Shown here: one piece after another, positions 11,340 to 24,565 of the stretch | How the letters are laid out: the number at the start of each line of letters is the position of its first letter | Position numbering within the stretch: position 1 is the stretch's first letter | DNA from: Zoroaster sp. YZ-2022 | Lineage: Eukaryota > Echinodermata > Asteroidea > Forcipulatida > Zoroasteridae | Direction of reading: 5' to 3' | DNA length: 64,000 nucleotides | Assembly: GCA_029582265.1 (NCBI GenBank) | Contig: CM055817.1 | Location: 25,752,285 to 25,816,284 of the forward strand | Notes under the pieces: model-generated | Databases searched by the model: none | The model's input: the letters and a program-made list of their open reading frames with translations, nothing else | Told to the model about the DNA's origin: nothing | Translations under genes and position numbers: made by a program

Positions 11340-13905
11340 CTCGTTAAAGTGTCAAAATGGCGGATGGGATGATTAACATTCTTATTGTATTTTTCGCAAT
11401 TTCAAGTTTCAACCTGAAATATGAAAAGTGTTGGGGAGAAGAAATTCACAATACACTCAAGGGAAAGCCTTTGGACGTCTGGCTGTTTAACAATGGTAAA
11501 GACATTGATTTTATAGACATAATATGTGCAGATAATAGTTTGTCTTTCCATCAACCAAACACTAAATTGCAACATCAAGATTTACCGCGTCGAGAATTTG
11601 TGTACAGAAAGCATAATCACCAACTTTGTCTTTTAGTGTTAGCACTTGTACGATGTGGCGACATTCATATGAATCCAGGTCCCGCAACAAGATAGTCATG
11701 TCTTCGATGTGATAAAGCAGTCACTTCAAGATCTAAAGCTATCGACTGTGATTTTTGTGGTGAGTGGACTCACGTGAAATGTTCCACATTCATCTCATGT
11801 TCAACGTATAATAGGATTGTCCGTAATAATGAGACCTTTGACCATATATGCGACAGATGTACCTTGGGTGCACTTACAACATGGGAGGAACAAGAAATAG
11901 AAAGTGAACTGGCAACAGCTACTGTACCTGCTGGGGAAACGGTTATCGATCCCGGGGAGACCTTTGACGAGGACAACAACATATTTGATTGCTTTAAAAC
12001 ACAAAGGTCTGCACATGCTTCATATCAACATACGCAGCTTACTTCCAAAGTTGTCAGATCTCAGACGGATGGTTCAACAAGCCACTCCTGCAATTCTGGC
12101 GGTGAGCGAGACATGGCTGGATGAGAGTGTGACAGACAACGAGGTAAAACTCGAGGGATATAGTATCATCAGAAACGATCGCACTAGAAATGGGGGTGGC
12201 GTGTGTTTATACATCAAAGACAATCTACTTTTCAATCGTAGACAGGATCTGGAAACTGCTGACATGGAAACAGCGTGGGTAGAGATCTTTCTTCCCAAAA
12301 CCAGACCATTTCTTGTTGGAGTTTTCTGAACAACTTTGAAGTGACATTATCTAATTTAAGTCTGGAACAGGAAAAGTACATTTTAGGTGATTTTAACATT
12401 TGTACAATCAATAAGTCTTCATCTCTATTTAGATCTTACAGAAATGTTCTAAAGATGTTCAATCTCAAGCAATTAATTTCAAACCCGACAAGGGTAACAA
12501 ATAATTATTCGTCAATTTTAGATCACATTATCTGCAATACTCAAGAAAAGATCTGTCAATCAGGTACAATTCCAGTTGGTATATCTGATCACTGTGTTAT
12601 TTTTTGTACTCGAAAGATCAATAATAGAGTTAAATTGGACAAATGTAAACATGTCAAAATTAGATCCATGAGGAATTACAACAAGAAAATTTACCAAAAT
12701 ATGTTGAGGGAAATAGACTGGTCAGATGTCACTCTTTGCAATGGTGTAAACAATGATATGGTTATTACTGAAGCAGAAAATTACTAAAATAATTGATTCT
12801 ATAGCCCAGATGAAATCTATCAGAATTAAAGCCAATACTGAGCCTTGGATGACCGGTGAGATTTTAGAAATGATAAACACTAGAGATAATTTGTACTGTC
12901 AATTCAAAAAAGACAAAAACAATGTTGCTTTATACAAAATGTTTTGTTTAGCAAGAAACAAAGTTCAAAGGTCGATTAAACAATCTAAATCTAATTTGTT
13001 TTGCACAAACATAGAGGAAATCTCTGCTGGACAGAGAAATTGTTAGGGAAAGGGATTTTTTCTATGCTAGTTAGCACATTTGCCAAATTCATAATTCAAC
13101 TTAGCTTCTTCCAAAATTTTCAATGTAATTAGAGAATGGAATAACTTGCCAAATGTTGTCAAATCTATTGAGAATAAACTGGGATTTAAAAAGGAACTCA
13201 AGAAATTTCTGCTGGACAGAGAAATTGTTAGGGAAAGGGATTTTTTTCTTTGCTAGTTAGCACATTTGCCAAATTCATAATTCAACTTAGCTTCTTCCAA
13301 CATTATTTTTTTTAGTGGTGGGGGTGGGGGTGATTTTCACTGCCCTTCGGCTTTTTGTTTTTGCCTTGTGGATTGTGTCTGGGTTTGTTAGCATAAATTT
13401 CCTGGAGGTATAAGGTGAGATGCAGTTCTCGTGGGGGGGCCGAGGGGCATAGGATCAGTAGGGGACAGGTGCCCTTTTTATGCATGTTTTTTCATATTTT
13501 AATATTTTAATTTAGATGGTATAGGGTGTATGTTCCATGTGGGTCCCCGTTTTGCCACAGTTTTTTTGTTCTCATGACCGTAGAGAGAATAGTGGCAAAA
13601 TTGGAGCCAGCAGGGACATGGGTCCTTTTAATATACATGTCTTTTGTTTTATCCACTATGTCCTTAATAAATCGTTCTTTGTGTCTTTATATGTCTTTTG
13701 TTTCTTATTGTGATGTAATGTCTGGTTGGTTTTGTCTTTTGTGCTTAAAGGACCCCATTGGAAATAAGTCGCAAGACTTTTATGGGCTATCCTGATATTA
13801 CCACCTTCATGTGCAATTTAAATTTATTTATGTTTTTATTTGCTTATTTATTGCGTGTTTTTGTAATTTATTTTGAATGGTGATATCAAATAAAACATAA
13901 ACATA
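11340..13905 (+). mobile_element. Degenerate CR1/Rex-like LINE with internal RT deletion
   Basis: A leader ORF (11357-11695) ends in GDIHMNPGP, a 2A-like peptide, followed by an in-frame TAG at 11693. In the same frame comes a PHD-like Cys4-His-Cys3 finger (about 11698-11860), then APE endonuclease pieces: ILAVSETWLDE (frame 3), GDFNI near 12388 and ISDHC near 12585. A pre-RT linker follows (12753-13020). The sequence then jumps to an ORF2 C-terminus (REWNNLP, then FKKELKKFLLDREI at about 13130-13230). The whole reverse transcriptase is missing, and about 90 bp of the end is duplicated (13022-13110 and 13208-13300). Frames are broken by stops and deletions, so this is a dead copy. Confidence 0.85.
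11672..11683 (+). other. 2A-like NPGP motif
   Basis: Codons for N-P-G-P follow a hydrophobic stretch (LCLLVLALVRCGDI). The canonical 2A consensus is D-(V/I)-E-x-N-P-G-P; here His replaces Glu. Such motifs at LINE ORF N-termini are known from marine invertebrates. Confidence 0.6.
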
Positions 13906-14536
13906 AGTCGAAATATACATTACAGCGATATCTCTTCCTACTTGAATAGTTCAATATTGTTTTATTCTCTGCAGTGGTGTTACTGTATAAATTATTACCA
14001 TGCGGTTCAAATCAAACGTGCATTGCTCGTATATATTTACAATAGTGTTTAATGAAAATTACAAAGCCTTAATTGAAGGCAGTTTGCAGATGTGACAATC
14101 AAGTATTGAATTGTGTTCAATTTCATTCAGCATGAAGATCATTTTCCACCATTGTACTTCCACTGTAACCCGTCTACGTGCAGACTCTCACATGTTGTTT
14201 ACCATCACGTCTCTGTGCTGTGTCAGGCGATTATTCAAAAATTTAAAGCAAACTTTGCTGAATATTTGGTTATTTATTGAGTTGGTTTTTTTAATGCTAT
14301 ACTTTTGCATTGTATATACGGACCTTAAGGGCCTTGTTGGTTCATAACTTTTCATAATAGTTGTTTAAGGTGAAATTATTATATTACAATTGATTTCATA
14401 TTCAAACTGTGTACATACAATTAAACATAATATAATCACATAGAGCATAAGGTAAACAAAGTGAAATTGGTTCTTATACGAACAACTATATTCTCGACAA
14501 TGCTGATAAGAAAATCATTAGTTTTACTAATTTAAC

Positions 14537-14606
<70 letters not shown>

Positions 14607-15946
14607 ATTTTTTTTTCATGGTGTTTTTACTTAAGTTGTTGTTTACTTAACTTGTTCTACTTAACTTTTGTTTAGTATATGTTCTAAGTGTAGACTCTTC
14701 TTATTTTTGTGATCATCAATCTAAACAAATGTTCTGTCATGCATGAAAGAAGCACTGCGTATCATTTAGTTACGGTAGACATACCCACTCGTGTCATAAA
14801 AACTCGTTGTTAATTAGTAAACTGATTAGTATATGCAAACGCTGGTGATTGCCTAGAAATTAAACGACAACATTTCTTGATTTTTTTTTCCAGTTGACTG
14901 ACCACTGCGGCAGTTCACTATATCGATATTACTTGTATACACGAGATAATTATAATTAAAGTATGCGGTGAAAAGCAAACGGTGATAATATAAGTTGCTG
15001 GGAACAATGGATGGTTCTGTGCATGGAAAACGGTAAACAAAAAGTGTTCATGAGGACCGTACCATTGTCTTGTATACATAACTTATTCCCCCATAAGGCA
15101 TGACAGTAGAAAAGATAACCGACAAGGACAATGTAAGCGGTACAGAAAATAGCACGGCCGTTCGTTAAAACTGCTCAAACTAAACTGAACAACTATACCG
15201 GGAAGGAACACATGCCTTCCCCAATGCCCTTACCAGACGAACATCCAAGAACACAATGCCTCTGGACAAATCAGTTAGACCAAGGTAATCCTTTGGCAGC
15301 ACTTTTAAACACGTTCTGGCCAACCCAGCCACTCTGTCTAGTGATAATAAATGATTTGAAGCTCAATTCTAGTCTAGCCTCAAAATAATTAAAACACATT
15401 CTCTGGACAATTATTTTGTGAAACTGGGCGCAATTTTAATTGTGTTTTGCTTTTAAAAAGGATTACAATTTAAAAAAATACAATATTTGAAATTGGTTGT
15501 AAATTTAATAAATTTTAGCAGGAGTTATTATAATACTTTGAACCCTGATAATATACTGGGTTAAGGCTGGTTCATATTTCACGTGAATACAAAAGCGAAG
15601 CTAGGTCAGCAACTTTTATGTCAAACAATGGCGAAATAGAGCGATTTCATCGTCAACCTTACAGTTATTTTCTTCGCTTGCGTGTGAAGTATGTACTGGA
15701 CTTTACAGTATTATTGATTGATATGCGACTAGAGAAAAGATTACACGCTCTAAAAGACAACCATTCTAGGAAAGATAATGTCATTGTAATATACTTTAAC
15801 GATATCACAATGACGGGTAGTTCTACAGTAAAGATTCCCAAGTGAATTATAGTGGGTGCCGTCATAAATTAATTTATAATTATTTTATTCTTAAACTATT
15901 ATTATGATTATTTTTTAAAGTATAGTTTCCTTTATGTTCCGATGAA
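13906..15946. other. gene-free stretch
   Basis: AT-rich, with only short unsupported ORFs. It holds a compound (ATT)n/(GTT)n microsatellite at 14538-14606 and nothing else I can name. Confidence 0.6.
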
Positions 15947-16209
15947 AATTCGTCCCTAATTTGCCATAGTGACCAATCCGACTTTTTTCAATTTTAAGTT
16001 TTCCCGCCCATTAGTACATTCAGGAAGAGACATACCATTGTATCTAATCCACATGCGTGTATTCCTTATAGTTTTGGAGATATAGCATCCATTCAAATGA
16101 CAAATGCTCTAACTGGCTATTGTTGTAATTGGCAAAGCGACCAATACCGCACTGGCCACTATGCAAACTTAATTCGGGATTGGTCACTATGGTAAATTAG
16201 GGACGAATT
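15947..16209. mobile_element. 263-bp TIR element (MITE-like)
   Basis: Terminal inverted repeats of about 33 bp are present: AATTCGTCCCTAATTTGCCA at the left and TGGTAAATTAGGGACGAATT at the right, with a single mismatch in the block continuing into ATAGTGACCAATCC. There is no coding capacity. The superfamily is not determined. Confidence 0.75.
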
Positions 16210-16369
16210 ACGGTAAAATCTCTGGAATACGGGAGATACGGGTTTCAATGTTTGATGGTGACCTCCACAGACTCGTTATGGTATAAATAAAACTATTATT
16301 CTGACAATTATTTCATGGCCCTTTTTAAATGTTATTTGATTTGCACAAGGATTACCAATTTAAAAATTA

Positions 16370-16604
16370 CACTGTAAAACAATGGTGTTTAGAATTGAAA
16401 CACATTTAGCCTGTACTCACTTGTTTTCAGTGTGTAGCCTAAAACATGTTTAGATTGTGCTTTTGTGATGTATTTTTGAATGCTAAATATCATATGAAAA
16501 GCTATGTACGTTTAGCTTTGTTACATGTACAGATGACCGTTTAGCAATTACATGCATTCCTAAACGGCATGTGTTCTAAATTCTAAGCATCATATTTTAC
16601 AGTG
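16370..16604. mobile_element. 235-bp MITE with TA target duplication
   Basis: TA-CACTGTAAAA at the left and TTTTACAGTG-TA at the right. The inverted match extends for about 28 bp with few mismatches. Short TIRs with a TA duplication fit a Tc1/mariner-type non-autonomous element. Related termini occur at 40367-40484. Confidence 0.78.
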
Positions 16605-17943
16605 TAATGATTTAGGAAATGGCCGGTAAAATCATTACAATTCAAATTTCCCTGAATACGATGAGAGTTTTGTGATCGGCACGCCCATTTATACTAACAC
16701 CGGTGCTTCACAAACCAACACAATAGTACAACTACGGCAGAGATAGTTACAGGTGACGTCGCAAACATTATTCATTCTCTTCTGTCAGAATTCTGCAAAT
16801 CGCGCTGCATTAAAATTTAAGTTAGATAGATTGATGTATGACTATTCTACACTGTGTTTAATTATGCAAATCTCGCTACATTAAAATTTAAGTTACGTTG
16901 ATAATTTGTGCAGTAAACGAGAAACACTCTGCCAGTGATGATGTCATTGCAATATACTTACAATATCATGATGACAAATCCTCACTGATCAACATACATA
17001 GGAATATTACAACAACACGATTTAGAACCATTGGTTTAGTATTTGGCAAATAATAATTACAATTATATTCGTGTGCGTTAAAATTCACCATAAACCTTTG
17101 ACAATTTGAATGTGTATGTGTTATTGATGCGATCGTAAAGTGTAACCGCCCAGTGTAATACGTATGAATAACGTACTGTAAACTCTGATTTATACCATTT
17201 TTCATGCATAATTATTCCAGAGCTACCCCTGAGACAGTCCCTGAATGTAGTCCAGGCCCAATAGTACAAAAAAAACTCTCTAAATAATACATAGCCAGAC
17301 AGCTGCGGTGTATTTAGTGTAAGGGAAAATCCCTACCACCTCCCCCCCCCCCCTTTGCCAGTAGCCAATCTCTGCCCAAACACATCAAGTCTGAGTTTTT
17401 TTTATTGGTCAATCCCTTCCAGGCACTGTCAAGCAACCCCTGAGCATGGATGATTGATCACAGATATCCTGAGGCAAGCCTGTAGACCAGGATGATTGAT
17501 CACACAAAGGGTACCGCTGTGCCAAGGGATATAGGCTGTGTATACCAGGCTTTGTACACAAGCTATGGCCTTGTGGCGAAGGGGTCATGGTATCTGGCTG
17601 AACTATAAACAATTACAATAAAGGGGCTATGCCAAGTTGTTAGGCTATCGCCGATGTAGGAACTTGAAGAAAATAAAAAAATTGAGCGCTCAATTAAGGA
17701 GTAATTAATTAATTAGCAAAACGTGGCGGTTAACTACCGCTACGCATGTTTACCGCAGGGAGAAACACTCTGCCAGTGATGATGTCATTACAATGATGTC
17801 ATTGTCAGTGATGATGTCATTACAATATCATGACGTCAAATCCTCACTGATCAATAAACAAACGTATGATTTAGAACCATTGGTTTAGTGTTTGGCACAT
17901 AATAATTACAAATATATTTGATTTTGCGACCACACACGCGCAT

Positions 17944-18037
17944 GACTCGAGGTTTGGATCAGTGTGCTCTGGTCGTCCTCAGGAGATCAGAGCACACTGA
18001 GGACGATCAGAGCACACTGATCCAAACGTCGAGTTGT
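17944..18037. repeat. foldback with two hammerhead-like cores
   Basis: The inverted arms GACTCGAGGTTTGGATCAGT and its near complement around 18018-18034 flank a repeated CTGAGGACGATCAG segment. Each strand carries CTGAGGA, then GAYCAG/CTGATC, then CAAAC(G/C)TC. The G of the usual GAAA is C here, so these copies are probably inactive. Confidence 0.55.
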
Positions 18038-18594
18038 AACTCCAGTTGTTTTCAGAACTAATTACTAAATTGAGAATTTTACATGGTGTCACCGCAATTA
18101 GTTTTACTTATTCTCCTCACCATTCAAAGCTACAAGTTTTACCTATTATATTTAGACAAATTGTTCTTTATACTCCATAATTTTGTCAGCGTGAATGTTT
18201 GTTTTCATGAATCCAGGGTCTAGAAAGGGGTGGAGAAAGCTAAAATGGGGGCACACAAGAATGTATGGGAAATGAATATGCATATTGATAATACAAGGAA
18301 ACACACGCTTTTCCAATGAGGTCAGCTGAGGTCAGTGTTCGTAAATTTGACAATGAGAGCCACATTTTCGACCGTCTGAATAAAGTAATCCTAACACTTT
18401 TTGCTGTTCAATTTTATTTTGAGCTTAAACTGGAAAAAAAAGAACTGGAATGCTTGCGATGAAAATTTTAGAATTGTATTTTGTGTCTATATTTAACAAA
18501 CTGTGAAAATGTTTATGCAAGACGATACTGTGTCGTATCTGTACACGATTTTGGCAAGTCCACCGATAGAGGGCGTTCACTGGCAACTGAAGTT

Positions 18595-18935
18595 AGGTCC
18601 ATCGTGAACAGCGCCGCTAACGGCGGATACTGTGTGAGTCAATCGTGCGTCTAATGCATGTAACCTACATGTATAGTTAAAATCCGTTAAAGACGGTTAT
18701 AATTGATACCTGTATCAATTTTACCTTCGATTATCTGGTAAATACCAATGATGTATCAGTACTTTCCCTTTACTAGAATCAGCAACAGCAGCAAGCGAAT
18801 CAACTGTTAACATCAATTCTAACGTCGACATTTAAAAGTTTTTTTCAAGTCTGAGATCGTGGCTATTTATCTACCTGACAATCACCCTAAAATCATTTCC
18901 TAACATACCGCCCTCAAGCGAATGTTGCTGTTATT
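18595..18935 (+). repeat. dispersed repeat, plus copy
   Basis: Shares GAACAGCGCCGCTA(A/G)CGGCGG, CAGCAACAGCAGCAAGCGAA and GTCTGAGATCGTGGCTATTT with the reverse complement of 48058-48496. The order is conserved. A palindromic end (CGCCGCTAGCGGCG in the other copy) and GAGGGCGGTATTTCAGG near the far end suggest transposon edges. Confidence 0.75.
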
Positions 18936-19849
18936 TAGGTCGCCTGAGTTCGCTAGTTAAAACCTGAGAGCTGCGAGAGGGCGGTATTTCAGGCTATGGT
19001 GTTAGAGCATTACAAGAAGTAAGCGCGGGCTCGGTGACAAACTTTAATGAGCTATATGACATCATCACTCATTTACATAAGCTAATTACAGCACGCAGTG
19101 GTTTGGGAAGTAATGAATATTCATTTATTGATCACGCGGTGAACCGGTGACCTCCTCGCGTCGATTAGCCAATCAGCATGCAGTACCGTGAATATTGCAC
19201 GCGGCGCACAAATGGCATTATAATGCAGTCGATCAACTTCGGTGGTCTGTGAATATTTAATACAGTAAAATTATGTAAATTTCATTCAAACTTTGTTTGA
19301 ATATTCATTAGGGTCGACAACAACTAACTGTGCAGTTACTTTATGAATGAACTACATGAGTGAACAGTAAATAGACCGCCCACTGGAGGCCATGTAGGGA
19401 GCGTCTTACCGCACGGCGAACACGTGTATTGTTAATGTTCGTGTGTGACGAGGTCAGTGTGCTGAAGTGCAAAAGTTGTCGTTTTGAATTCGACAGGTAC
19501 ATTATGTACAAATTTTCCAAAAGCAGAAATATTGGGTTTCTACAGCAAGTAGACAAATTAAATTTACATGGGGTACAGTTAATATGTCCAGTACCTGTTT
19601 CTTTTGGGAGCATAGGTTTCATAAGATAGAGGGTATATGCATTTGGTCTATACTTGTCTGTGTGCGTAATGCAGTGTGTATTTCAACGCTGGTGTTTGTA
19701 TGAGAGATGTCCGTTTACTTATTGTAATGGACAAATGGCCGCCGTCTCACATTTGAAAACAAGTATGCAACATGTAACCTTTTTCAACTGTGACTAGCCG
19801 AGCATCATTTAACATAATTTTGCAACTGCATATGCAACTGCATAATCGA

Positions 19850-21190
19850 ATGAGGGCATAGTCCATTGTGTATAGTATGCTCAAAAATACTCGAAAAAAT
19901 TAATATGTGATGAATATGTAACATGCAAACAACCAGTGCTGCTGCCACCATTGCACAAAACACACACACACACACACATACACACACACTCTCTCACATA
20001 TGCTGACTTGTGGGGTATTCCTTTGTTCGTTCTATTATCCCTTTTCTATAGAATTCTCCTGTGGGGTACCAGATTTTCTATAGATTCCTTGTGGGGTACC
20101 ATTGTTCCATTGTGTTTGGTACCCCACAACGAATGGTGTGTAAGTACACACACACACCCACACTAATTTTTGTATCACTCTGGAGACCCTCTATTGTTCT
20201 TTCCTTTGTTCCTGTACTTTAACTTTTCAGATAGGGTTTGTACACAAAATTCCTTGTGGAGACATGGCTCCTTTAGAATTTCCCTATGGAGACATATTGT
20301 TCTTGCCTTTCCCTTTTGTTATAGGACTCCACAAGGTAGCGAATACCCGTACACACACACACACACAGACCGTTGTTGCTATCACTATGTGGACATTCCT
20401 TTGTTCTCATGTACTTAAGCACAGTAATTTCTTAAAATCGTTCCCATTTCACACAGAAGAGTGTTTTTTGAGCGGTTTTCGTTCTATTTTTCCCTTTTAA
20501 TAATATCCTTCGATTTAAGTCAAAGAACCTGCTTAGACAAATCACTAATTTCAGAGATATTCGTACTTTTCCAAAGTCCAAAAACACTGTGTGGACGTGT
20601 GTAAGTCCACACAGTGCACAGAGTTCCTACACTATGTGGACATCCTTTCTTCCGAAGTCCACATAGTGTATGCTACGCCTGTGCACACACACACACACAC
20701 CCTCACGCACATTGATTTGTGGGGTATTCCTTTGTTCGTTCTATTATCCCTTTTCCTTATAATTCTCCTGTGGGGTACAAGATTTTCTATAGTTACCTTG
20801 TGGGGTCCAATTGTTCTATTGTGTTTTGGACCCCACAACGAATGGTGTGTACGTTCACACACACACACCCTCACGCACATTGATTTGTGGGGTATTCCTT
20901 TGTTCGTTCTATTATCCCTTTTCCTTATAATTCTCCTGTGGGGTACAAGATTTTCTATAGTTACCTTGTGGGGTCCAATTGTTCTATTGTGTTTTGGACC
21001 CCACAACGAATGGTGTGTACGTTCACACACACACAAACACACACACACACACACACACATAGGGCATAGTTCATTGTGTATAGTATGCTCAAAAATACTC
21101 GAACAAAATTAATATGTGATGAATATATAACATGCAAACAACCAGTGCTGCTGCCACCATTGCCACCATTGAACAAAACACACACACATT
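19850..21190. repeat. (AC)n minisatellite with TGTGGGGTA units between direct repeats
   Basis: A unit of about 168 bp begins TTGTGGGGTATTCCTTTG and ends ACCCCACAACGAATGGTGTG before an (AC)n run. It is present at 20711-20878 and 20879-21030 almost identically, and diverged at 20002-20165. Variant GTGGAGACAT and TGTGGACAT units lie between. The whole block is bracketed by a direct repeat (TGTATAGTATGCTCAAAAAT) at about 19869 and 21077. Reading frames across it are repeat artefacts. Confidence 0.85.
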
Positions 21191-21431
21191 GGTGTTCATA
21201 ATTATTGGATATCAACTAATGTGAACACCTTAACAAGTCTCAATTTAACACACATGGTGTGCTTGTTAACAACTGATTCAGTTCAGTGAGCACACACTCC
21301 TCTCCCCCACCCCCTAGGATCCCAGTCCCAATAGTTTCCCGCCTGCACGTTCCAACGCACTAATCCTCCAGCAGCCAGTCATCGCGTGATCCTCCAGCAG
21401 CCTATTTAAGCAGCAGCATTTCCCAGAGTCC

Positions 21432-21482
21432 AGCATTCTCCTGAGGACGATCAGAGCATACTGATCGAAACGTCAAGTTGTA
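21432..21482 (+). repeat. hammerhead-like motif, single-strand copy
   Basis: TTCTC-CTGAGGA-C, stem GATCAG/CTGATC with loop AGCATA, then GAAACGTC. It is followed by AAGTTGTAACCTCCAGTT, the same 3' context as the copy at 17944-18037. Confidence 0.55.
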
Positions 21483-21499
21483 ACCTCCAGTTCTTTTCA

Positions 21500-23274
21500 G
21501 AAGTAATTACTACTCAGTAGAGAACTTCACAAGGTGTCACCGAAATTAGTCTTACTTAGGGTATGCTTTTAACACCCCAGTTTTTACAGTGCAAAAATTA
21601 AGTCTCTTAGAGCTTTGCAAGCAGGGTCAACATTTGGAAGAAACTTCACTGGGACAAAAACAATCATAAAGCACTGATATTAGCAGTAAACCTTTGACTA
21701 TGCGAGTCTACTTGAAGATTTGTATTTCTTAAACGATGGCCCTAAATAGCATTTGTAATAAAAAATTCCACATTGACAACAGTAGTAATTCAAACACGTG
21801 AAGAGTTTTATAATACACTTTTAATTAATCAAACACTCAAAAGTTGTTGCTGAGATTTAACGGATTAATGCGTATTGTTACATATTTACCAGTGGTTAGG
21901 ACTTAAGCATATCTACATAAATTTACAATTGGTGTTTACACTGAACATCTATCGAAAGGGAGGTTACACTTATTGAAATATCAAATAAAATAATTATGAT
22001 CACAGTTTGACATCCATCTGGCTTGTTTTAAGGCCGATGGTGGTATCAAATATCCTTTGAATTATTCATATGTTGGTTGGTATCATTTTTAATACTTGTT
22101 ATTTCAAACAAATATTTGATAGCACTGAAGTGAAAACAATTTTAATGCATTTCACTGTTATTTTCATCCGATATAAGTTGAAACTTTTGGTTGTTCAATA
22201 TATCTTGAATCAAAGAAAATAAGCATACTTGTTGGGGGCAATGTACCAAAAGTGTAACCTTCCTTAACATATTTAGAAAACGTTATACTGCTGCATTTCA
22301 GTTAATTCTTTATACAGAAATGTCACTTAAATGATTATGCCACATTATTGTAAATCTTGTGTAATCCACATAATATAATAATTATGCTTGTGCATTGCTA
22401 CTCCAAACAATTATGCAGAGGCCAATTGATTGCAAATATTGCTAAAAGATGACGTCTTTAATTCGTCCTGTCAGAACAACAAGGTCGTACATGTAATATT
22501 GCATAAATTTGCATCTATTAAAACAATTGAGTGAAACAACGTCATATCTTCTTCCATAGCTTTTGCGTGTTCATCCTGGAACTCTGTAAAAACGACACGA
22601 CCTTGTTGCACTGAGCAAAATCCATGTCTGCAACAAGGTCGTAACTATGATACGACCTTGCTGCACCATAGGTTGCACTGATGCATAAAATTAGTGTAAA
22701 CAATTACAAAACGTCTCACTGGGATGTTGAATATAGACTTTATCAGGCAAAAAGGATCATGTAAGAGTTTGACAAGATATCTGAGGTAATATTCTGGCGG
22801 CAATAACTGGATGTAGTTTTCTCACGGTATGTAAACAGTTGAACATGTTACGTAACCAGTGAGCAACGGCGAGCAAAACTGTTGACATTCCTGACTCAGT
22901 AATATAATCTGACTGAGAAATCTCACCAACAAAGCTTTCCACTCTCTATCGTGTTTTTAATGTACAGATCCCAGCTGCCAAATGTTTCCACAATGGGTGT
23001 GGGGGGGGGGGACAGGTTTTGCCCACCAATGCAGATTACAACATATTCAAAGGTATTTCAATCATTGATAAACTTGTCAATCACAATATTATGCACTAAC
23101 ATCAATTGCAATTGTTAAATAAATACGCATATTTATATTCATGTAATAAACACGGCAAACAAATACACGTGCTATTTTAAATAAAGCATAATTTAGATTT
23201 AAATAAAGCATAATTTAGAATAAAGCTGCAGTTGGTGTATGATAATATATTATGTGTTATTTAAGGAGGACATC
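21500..23274. other. gene-free stretch
   Basis: The motif ACGACCTTGTTGCAC and its complement recur at about 22482, 22598, 22633 and 22658, forming small palindromes. No gene was recognised. Confidence 0.55.
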
Positions 23275-23465
23275 TTTCCCTAACCTCCAAGTATTATAAT
23301 GAGCTCATTATCTGCCAGATACTAGTAGCAAAACAAAGGGATCACAGAACTCAGGAGTTAATCCCCTCATAATCCGCGTGAGTCTGGAGGATACACAAAA
23401 GAAACAGCAACCCCAACGGAACTAATCCTATAATCCCTTGACAATAGCTATCACTGGACGACAGG
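23275..23465 (+). repeat. dispersed repeat, copy 2
   Basis: Collinear with 7435-7670 (GAGCTCATTAT, CTCAGGAGTTA, CCTTGACAATAGCTATC). It marks the left edge of the gene B duplication unit: from about 23470 the sequence matches 36800 and 61216 onward. Confidence 0.7.
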
Positions 23466-24565
23466 ACATTTTAGCGTAATCGTTCAAAACAATACAATGG
23501 AGATACAATAAGGAGATGTAAAATCAGTCAAACGCACTCCTATGTGAACAAATCGTTTAAAACGACCAGTCTCGTTATTGATAGTATTTGATTGATGGGT
23601 GATTAAGATTTGTGAGCTTTGTCAATTTAACAATGGGCGCACGAGCTAAGTTTCATCAAAAGACACGTAGCAAGTGAGTTGACCGTAAACCAATTAATTA
23701 TACCACCGTATTTTTTACACATAATAAGGTCTGCTGTCATGGTTTTCCCTGCACTAGGGAGAAACGAGTGCATACTAATTGTCGTTCACTATTTTCTTGT
23801 TAAATATGTATCGCCCGAGTTTTTCCGCTATTTTGAAGGCAATTTTTAAACTAAAATGTCTGGGTCTTGTAAGTTCTTACTGGACAAACATAATACTTCG
23901 TAAGAATCAAGATATAATAATGGAAAACAGTGTTGTGAAAGTTTCAGCATGTTGTTGTGATACTAGTGAAAATATATTTGCATTGATAGTATTAATTCTA
24001 ATGTTTGACAACTTACCAAATATTTACCTTTGACCACTATAGTTTAGACACCTATTGTAATTGTACCACTTCGGTTGCTGATATCAAATTACACGCATGT
24101 TATGAAAAGTACATCATCCATCTTTTAATATAATTTATACAACCGTTTGTTGCTTTTTTAACGAGTGGATGGAGAGTGAGACCATTGTTGTTATGCTATG
24201 TCACAATAATGTGCTGATCAACAGGGCATAGAATTGGAGTGCTTGTTTTAAAATAATATCCCACATTATAAGGTCACATTACTGTTGCTACTGCATAATA
24301 AATGAGACAGTAATTTTCAGTCACTGTGTTCATCTTAAACTAGGACACAGATTTCATGCCTTGTTGGAAGTCTGCTCTGATCGTGACGATATTGCACCTT
24401 TAACGCCTCCGTATATTTCACACTTATATGAAATACAATTTTAATTGGACAACAAAGGGTTTTGATAAAATATATATTGATCCAAGTGATCTTGAAGTAT
24501 TCTATATAGTACGTGCGTGCGCATACACGCTGCGCTCTGTCTATCATTCCGTCAGATACGGCAAA

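Larger units (their letters stand above)
16605..19849. other. gene-free, repeat-bearing stretch
   Basis: A block GAGAAACACTCTGCCAGTGA recurs at 16920 and 17760, with flanking similarity (GATGATGTCATT, CACTGATCAA), indicating a local duplication. No supported gene was seen between or after these copies; see the separate entries for the foldback and the dispersed repeat. Confidence 0.6.

Noticed and set aside
20591..21112. A 173-codon ORF with internal repeats
   Set aside because: It is the minisatellite and AC repeats read in frame; the opposite strand is equally open.
23779..24033. Short ORF MENSVVKVSACC... repeated at 61740
   Set aside because: Conserved only because the upstream block is duplicated; absent in gene C and with no signal of protein selection visible.
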